Shown: piece by piece, positions 59,803 to 64,000 of the stretch
Position numbering within the stretch: position 1 is the stretch's first letter
How the letters are laid out: the number at the start of each line of letters is the position of its first letter
Assembly (NCBI GenBank): GCA_021371965.1
Contig: JAJFVE010000091.1
Location: 14,820 to 78,819 of the forward strand
Length of the DNA stretch: 64,000 nucleotides
Direction of reading: 5' to 3'
From: Planctomycetaceae bacterium
Lineage (GTDB): Bacteria; Planctomycetota; Phycisphaerae; SM23-33
The notes under the pieces: model-generated
The model's database searches: none
What the model saw: the letters and a program-made list of their open reading frames with translations, nothing else
Told to the model about the DNA's origin: nothing
Program-made: the position numbers and the translations under genes

Positions 59803-60909
59803 TTACCTTTCCATGTTCTCAGCGGTGCCGATGTTCTTGAAGATCGCCAGTCCGTCCTTGCCGGGGCAGACGATGTCCAGGCGGCCGTCGCCATCGATGT
59901 CGATCACCTGAAAGCTGATCCCGCAGCCCTTGGCGTGGGGGATCGGGCCAAAGTCGATCGGCAGCTTGCTGAACCCCTCGCCGGTCCACTTGAAGTAGTA
60001 CAAGCCGTAGGGATCATACTCGCCCGGGTCGTGCCCGCAGTGGGCGCGGTAGCGCTTGCCGGTCACCAACTCGGGCTGGCCGTCGCCGTCGATGTCGCCC
60101 CACCACATGTCGTGGTATTCGCTGTTGAAGGGGTCGATGGGGTGCTTGATCCACGTGCGATTGCCCGCCTTGTCGCGCTTCTGCTGCCACCAGTCCAGCC
60201 CGTACGCGTGCGACTGGCCGACGATCAGGTCGTTGACGCCGTCGCCGTCGACGTCGGTGACGATGATCGGGATCGACGCCGAACCCAGGTCGAACTCCTC
60301 GTGGAACGTCCACTTGCCGTTGATGCGGTCCTGCGGGGCCTCGAGCCAGCCCTTGGCCAGGATGATGTCGCCGCGGCCATCGCCGTTAATGTCGCCAAAG
60401 CCCAACCCGTGGCCGCTGGGCTTGTCGTAGATCACGACTTCCTTGAACTTGCCGGTGCCCTTGCCGCGAGCGTCGGTGATGAGCTTGTAGAACTTCTGGC
60501 TGTGGCAGGGCGTGTTGGGAACGATCTCGAGCTGCCCGTCGCCGTCGATGTCCCAGGCGCGGGTCGTCTCGACATTGCCGCACTCGCCGATGATGTGCTC
60601 GGTCCAGGGCTTGGTCGGGTCGCCTTTGGGGTTCTCGCGCCAACGGATGTTGCCGCCCCACCACCCGCCGGTGACGAAGTCGAGGTAGCCGTCGCCGTTG
60701 ATGTCCAGGGGGATGGTCGAGAAGTCGTCGAAGTATTCGCCCTCGGCCCGAACCGGACCGATGATGTTCTTCTTCAAGAAGTGCGGGCCTTCGTACCAGT
60801 AGGCCCCGCAGACGATGTCGAGCACGCCGTCGTTGTTGACGTCAAAGACGCCGCACGATTCGTACCGCTCGTCCGAAATCCATATCTTCTGAAATCGCAG
60901 TGGAGGCAT
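59803..60909 (-). CDS. FG-GAP/VCBS repeat protein
   Basis: This 368-residue protein has seven evenly spaced calcium-binding FG-GAP motifs (DVNNDGVLDI, DINGDGYLDF, DIDGDGQLEI, DINGDGRGDI, DVDGDGVNDL, DIDGDGQPEL, DIDGDGRLDI). This suggests a seven-bladed beta-propeller. The ATG at 60909 has AAAGGA 8 nt upstream; an ATG 15 nt earlier is less likely. No signal peptide is present, although relatives are usually exported. Ligand unknown. Confidence 0.88.
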   Translation of the reverse strand: MPPLRFQKIWISDERYESCGVFDVNNDGVLDIVCGAYWYEGPHFLKKNIIGPVRAEGEYFDDFSTIPLDINGDGYLDFVTGGWWGGNIRWRENPKGDPTKPWTEHIIGECGNVETTRAWDIDGDGQLEIVPNTPCHSQKFYKLITDARGKGTGKFKEVVIYDKPSGHGLGFGDINGDGRGDIILAKGWLEAPQDRINGKWTFHEEFDLGSASIPIIVTDVDGDGVNDLIVGQSHAYGLDWWQQKRDKAGNRTWIKHPIDPFNSEYHDMWWGDIDGDGQPELVTGKRYRAHCGHDPGEYDPYGLYYFKWTGEGFSKLPIDFGPIPHAKGCGISFQVIDIDGDGRLDIVCPGKDGLAIFKNIGTAENMER

Positions 60910-60932
60910 GGGTCGTCCTTTCAAAAAGACTT

Positions 60933-61034
60933 ACCACGAATGACACGAATAAGACGAATAGAGACGGAGAAACAACCTTTTCGTTCTCCGTCCTTTGTTT
61001 CTTACTCATTCGTTTATTCGTGACATTCGTGTTC
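60933..61034. repeat. Inverted repeat before the FG-GAP gene
   Basis: The left arm accacgaatgacacgaataa...gacggagaa (60933-60971) pairs with the right arm ttctccgtc...ttattcgtgacattcgtgt (60984-61033). The central loop is about 12 nt. The arms carry the direct repeat acgaat. The structure would sit in the 5' leader of the FG-GAP gene if transcribed from upstream. Confidence 0.65.
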
Positions 61035-61051
61035 TCTTCTTGCTCAGCGAA

Positions 61052-62119
61052 TCACTGTCCGAAACGCAGCTTGATGTACTGCCGCGCCATCTTGAGGTCT
61101 TCGACGGCCTCGGCGGCGGCGCAGGGCGGGGCCATCTTGCCCTGGATGACGTCGACGAAGTTGATCGCCTGCTGGCGCATCGCATGGACCCAGGGCATCG
61201 TCGGGAAGCTGCGCACGGGCGTCGAGTCGCCCGGGTCGGCGTAGACTTCCACCGTGCCGGCGCGCGTGTGCGCCAGCGGGGCCGGCAGTTTGATCTTGAT
61301 GTAGCCCTTCTCGAAGGCCACCAGCGCCGACTCCTCCCATTCGATCGTCGTGCGGTAGGGCGTCATCTCGATCGTGCCGGCAACGCCCGAAGCGCTCTCG
61401 ACCGCCAGCAGCACGCCGCTCTTTTCGGCATAGGTGACGTTATAGCTCTCGCCCAGCAGGTGCCGCATCAGGTTCACCTGGTGGATGTAGTAGTTCACGA
61501 ACGAGACATACGCCTGGCTGGTGGGCTTGTCCATGCCCGGCAGGGACGCCTCCCAGCCGCCTTCGACCTCGCGCTTGAGCTCGGGGGCAGCGTCGCCGGC
61601 ATTGAGCACGCCAATGGCGCCGTTGGCGACCCAGTCGCCCGCGGGCATGAGGATGCGCACGTACCGCAGGGCGCCCATCTTGCCCGAGGCCTTCCAGTCC
61701 TTGATGACGCTCATGGCGTGCATGACGGCAGGATCCGATCGCTTGTGATAGCCGACCATGTGCGTGCAGCCGGCCTTCTTGGCGGCCGCGGCGAGATTCT
61801 CCGCCGCGCCGACCGTGACGGCCAGGGGCTTTTCGCTGAAGACGAACTTGGCGCCGCTGTATAGCTCAGGCATGAGGACGGCGTGGCGGTCGAAGGGCTG
61901 GCTGGCGACGATGCCGTCGAGCTTCTCGGCCGCGAACATGGCCTTGTGGTCTTCGTAGACCTTGGGGATGCCATAGCGCGCCGCGACGAGCTTTCCGGTT
62001 TCCTTGCGGACCTCGGCCAGGGCGACGACCTCGCAGTTATCGAGGGTCACGTAATTCTGCAGATGGGCCTTCTGGCCCATGAAACCCACACCGACGAATC
62101 CGATCCTGACCTTTGCCAT
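61052..62119 (-). CDS. Gfo/Idh/MocA family oxidoreductase
   Basis: This 355-residue protein has an N-terminal Rossmann fold (VRIGFVGVGFMGQKAHLQNY) and the EKPLAV motif. The C-terminal domain is typical of sugar/inositol dehydrogenases (VNYYIHQVNLMRHLLGE carries the catalytic-type His). AAGGAA precedes ATG 62119. It probably oxidises or epimerises a sugar derivative in the cytosol. The genes around it suggest polysaccharide use. Confidence 0.9.
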   Translation of the reverse strand: MAKVRIGFVGVGFMGQKAHLQNYVTLDNCEVVALAEVRKETGKLVAARYGIPKVYEDHKAMFAAEKLDGIVASQPFDRHAVLMPELYSGAKFVFSEKPLAVTVGAAENLAAAAKKAGCTHMVGYHKRSDPAVMHAMSVIKDWKASGKMGALRYVRILMPAGDWVANGAIGVLNAGDAAPELKREVEGGWEASLPGMDKPTSQAYVSFVNYYIHQVNLMRHLLGESYNVTYAEKSGVLLAVESASGVAGTIEMTPYRTTIEWEESALVAFEKGYIKIKLPAPLAHTRAGTVEVYADPGDSTPVRSFPTMPWVHAMRQQAINFVDVIQGKMAPPCAAAEAVEDLKMARQYIKLRFGQ

Positions 62120-62286
62120 GACGCGTTCCTTCTGTTGAGTGCCGCCGGGCCGGCCGACAAGCCTGCATGCCCAGACGGGATGGCGGATGATTCTATCACC
62201 GCCGCCGGCCAGTGCCAGACCATTTTCCCACAAACCAAGAAGCCAAAACGGGGATGGGGGAAATCACAAACAGCCATGATTGTCGA

Positions 62287-62316
62287 TTGGCAATGGGCAA
62301 TCAGGAAATGTATCAT
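62287..62316 (+). promoter_or_regulatory. Candidate housekeeping promoter of trpB2
   Basis: TTGGCA (62287-62292) and TATCAT (62311-62316) are separated by 18 nt, each 5 of 6 to consensus. They lie about 54 nt before the trpB2 start. The caatgggcaat sequence inside is also repeat-like, which lowers confidence. Confidence 0.4.
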
Positions 62317-62369
62317 GGCGGTCGTTGGCATTGGACTATCGCGCCGTTTGCACCGTGTGAGGAATTGTC

Positions 62370-63689
62370 ATGGATCGCATGAAGATCGTGCTGGATGAGA
62401 GCGAGATTCCGCGTCAGTGGTACAACGTGGCGGCCGATCTGCCTTCGCCGCTGGACCCGCCGCTGGGGCGCGACAACAAGCCCGTCGGCCCGGCCGACCT
62501 GGCGCCGATATTCCCGGCTGCCCTGATCGAGCAGGAGATGTCCACGCAGCGCTGGATCGACATCCCCGAGCCGGTGCTGGAGAAGATCGCCCTGTACCGC
62601 CCCACGGGGCTCTTCCGCGCGATCAACCTCGAGAAGTTCCTGGGCACGCCGGCGAAGATCTTCTACAAGTACGAAGGCTGGAGTCCCACCGGCAGCCACA
62701 AGTCCAACACCGCTACCGCGCAGGCGTACTACAACGCCCAGGCCGGCACCAAGCGCCTGACCACCGAGACCGGGGCAGGCCAATGGGGCTCGGCCCTGGC
62801 GCTGGCGTGCCACCAGTTCGGCCTGGCGTGCACCGTCTACATGGTGCGCTGCAGCTACGACCAGAAGCCCTTCCGCAAAGTCATGATGCAGGTCTGGGGC
62901 GCCGAGTGCATCCCCAGCCCCTCCAACCGCACCGCGGCCGGCCGCGCCATCCTCAAGGAAACGCCCAACACCTCCGGCTCGCTGGGCATGGCGATATCCG
63001 AGGCCGTCGAAGACGCCGCCACGCACGCCGACGCCAATTACGCCCTGGGCAGCGTACTCAACCACGTGATGCTGCACCAGACGGTGATCGGCCTGGAGAC
63101 CAAGGCCGCTCTGAAGAAGTTCGGCGCCAATCCGGACGTGGTCATCGGCTGCGCCGGCGGCGGGAGCAACTTCGCGGGCATCGCGTTTCCGTTCGTGCCC
63201 GACAAGCTCGGCGGGCAGGACATCCGCATCATCGCCGTCGAGCCGTCGGCCTGCCCGACGATGACCGAAGGCCTCTTCCGCTACGACTACGGCGACACGG
63301 CCGGCATGACGCCGCAGCTCAAGATGTACACGCTGGGCCACCAGTGGGTGCCCCCGGCGATTCACGCCGGCGGGCTGCGGTACCACGGCATGAGCCCGCT
63401 GGTGAGCAAGCTGATCAACCTGGGCGTGATCGAACCGCAGGCCCTGCCGCAAAGCGCCTGCTTCGAGGGGGCGTTGGCCTTCGCCAAGTGCGAGGGCATC
63501 ATCCCCGCCCCCGAGAGCTCGCACGCGGTGCAGATGGCGATCCAGGTCGCCCAGGAATGCAAGCAGACCGGCCAGGCCAAGAACATCGTCTTCTGCCTCA
63601 GCGGCCACGGGCACTTCGACATGACAGCCTACCAGTCATACCTGGCCGGAAACCTGAAAGACATCGCCCACGCGGCGCTGGGGCTGTAA
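62370..63689 (+). CDS. trpB2: Tryptophan synthase beta chain, TrpB2 type
   Basis: This 439-residue PLP enzyme has the catalytic Lys in TGSHKSNTA and the phosphate-binding GGGSNF. The long N-terminal extension ([20 protein letters not shown]) marks the TrpB2 subfamily. It makes tryptophan from indole and serine, probably without tight TrpA partnership. GAGGAA precedes the ATG. No other trp gene is in the window. Confidence 0.95.
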   Translation: MDRMKIVLDESEIPRQWYNVAADLPSPLDPPLGRDNKPVGPADLAPIFPAALIEQEMSTQRWIDIPEPVLEKIALYRPTGLFRAINLEKFLGTPAKIFYKYEGWSPTGSHKSNTATAQAYYNAQAGTKRLTTETGAGQWGSALALACHQFGLACTVYMVRCSYDQKPFRKVMMQVWGAECIPSPSNRTAAGRAILKETPNTSGSLGMAISEAVEDAATHADANYALGSVLNHVMLHQTVIGLETKAALKKFGANPDVVIGCAGGGSNFAGIAFPFVPDKLGGQDIRIIAVEPSACPTMTEGLFRYDYGDTAGMTPQLKMYTLGHQWVPPAIHAGGLRYHGMSPLVSKLINLGVIEPQALPQSACFEGALAFAKCEGIIPAPESSHAVQMAIQVAQECKQTGQAKNIVFCLSGHGHFDMTAYQSYLAGNLKDIAHAALGL

Positions 63690-64000
63690 CGATTGCGGAT
63701 TTGGGATTTCGGATTGTGGATTAGGCGGCGCGGTCGCGAACGCGGCCTGCCCAATTTGTCCTAAGTGGGGTGCGGCATGAAGATGATACGTCTTCGCCAA
63801 CCGCCGGATCGAGATCGTCCTCGTCGCGCCGGTGTAGCCTGCCGTCCATCAGGGTTCAGCCCTGCCGGCGGCGTTTAGGCCGCTGGAGCGGGGCGGGAGG
63901 GATTCGATCTTCCCCACGGTCGCGGCGATGATGTTCATCGTCAGCGCGAAGGCGCGGGCGGCGGGGCCTGTGTTCGAACCCGTCGCCCAGGAGGCGGCAA
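63690..64000. other. Right-edge region, coding status unclear
   Basis: The first part (63690-63716) contains four near-copies of ggatt, a spacer-type microrepeat. From 63849 to the edge, a GC-rich minus-strand frame (about 50 codons, ending in TGA at 63849-63851) could be the 3' end of a gene entering from the right. The plus strand over 63905-64000 is also open, so neither is asserted. Confidence 0.3.

Noticed and set aside
63970..63995. gttcgaaccc near the right edge as a tRNA T-loop
   Set aside because: The flanking bases do not form a T-stem and no acceptor, D- or anticodon arms are present.

Overview
The window looks like chromosome of a planctomycete, most likely Phycisphaerae-like. 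The basis is its very high GC content, a complete diderm-type flagellar locus with P- and L-ring genes, sulfatase-family proteins, a zinc-ribbon/GYF membrane protein, a URO-D-family methyltransferase-like protein, an FG-GAP propeller, and intergenic spacers full of small inverted repeats. This placement is inferred from gene content. No rRNA, tRNA, CRISPR array or complete transposon was seen.

Positions about 1.9-48.1 kb hold one flagellar super-cluster read entirely on the minus strand. In order of transcription (right to left) it has five parts. (1) 48.1-34.5 kb: fliK-flgD-flgE, a YcgR/PilZ-like membrane protein, then flgF-flgG-flgA-flgH-flgI-flgJ-flgN-flgK-flgL (hook, rod, rings, junction). 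(2) 34.3-29.9 kb: a regulatory island with a TPR protein, a small helical protein, a DNA-binding-HTH/pseudo-GspE fusion and a sigma-54 activator. (3) 29.7-14.5 kb: a strong sigma-54-type promoter followed by two TPR proteins, a second but degenerate sigma-54 activator, flgB-flgC-fliE-fliF-fliG-fliH-fliI-fliJ-motE-motA-motB-motB2-fliL-fliM-fliN. (4) 14.4-5.7 kb: fliO-fliP-fliQ-fliR-flhB-flhA, a 77-aa membrane protein, fliA (sigma-28), two small unknown genes, two lipoproteins and flgM. (5) 5.4-1.9 kb: flagellin, fliD and fliS, with sigma-28-type promoters before flagellin and fliD and a terminator after flagellin. Many neighbours overlap as ATGA or GTGA, indicating translational coupling. The promoter layout suggests a sigma-54 to sigma-28/FlgM cascade.

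Position 1-1.85 kb is a glycoside-hydrolase-like gene cut by the window edge. From 48.3 to 63.7 kb lies accessory metabolism on both strands: URO-D protein, a sulfatase-fold protein with Thr at the nucleophile position, zinc-ribbon/GYF protein, GH32 hydrolase, PGPGW-like protein, DUF488, a divergent M24 protein, an SGNH esterase-alpha/beta hydrolase-sulfatase operon, an FG-GAP propeller, a Gfo/Idh/MocA oxidoreductase and TrpB2. Dispersed inverted repeats are concentrated in the spacers here.

The least ordinary content is a pair of sigma-54 activators each altered in a key motif, the HTH/pseudo-GspE fusion, tandem MotB-like stator proteins, and several small uncharacterised proteins between fliA and flgM.
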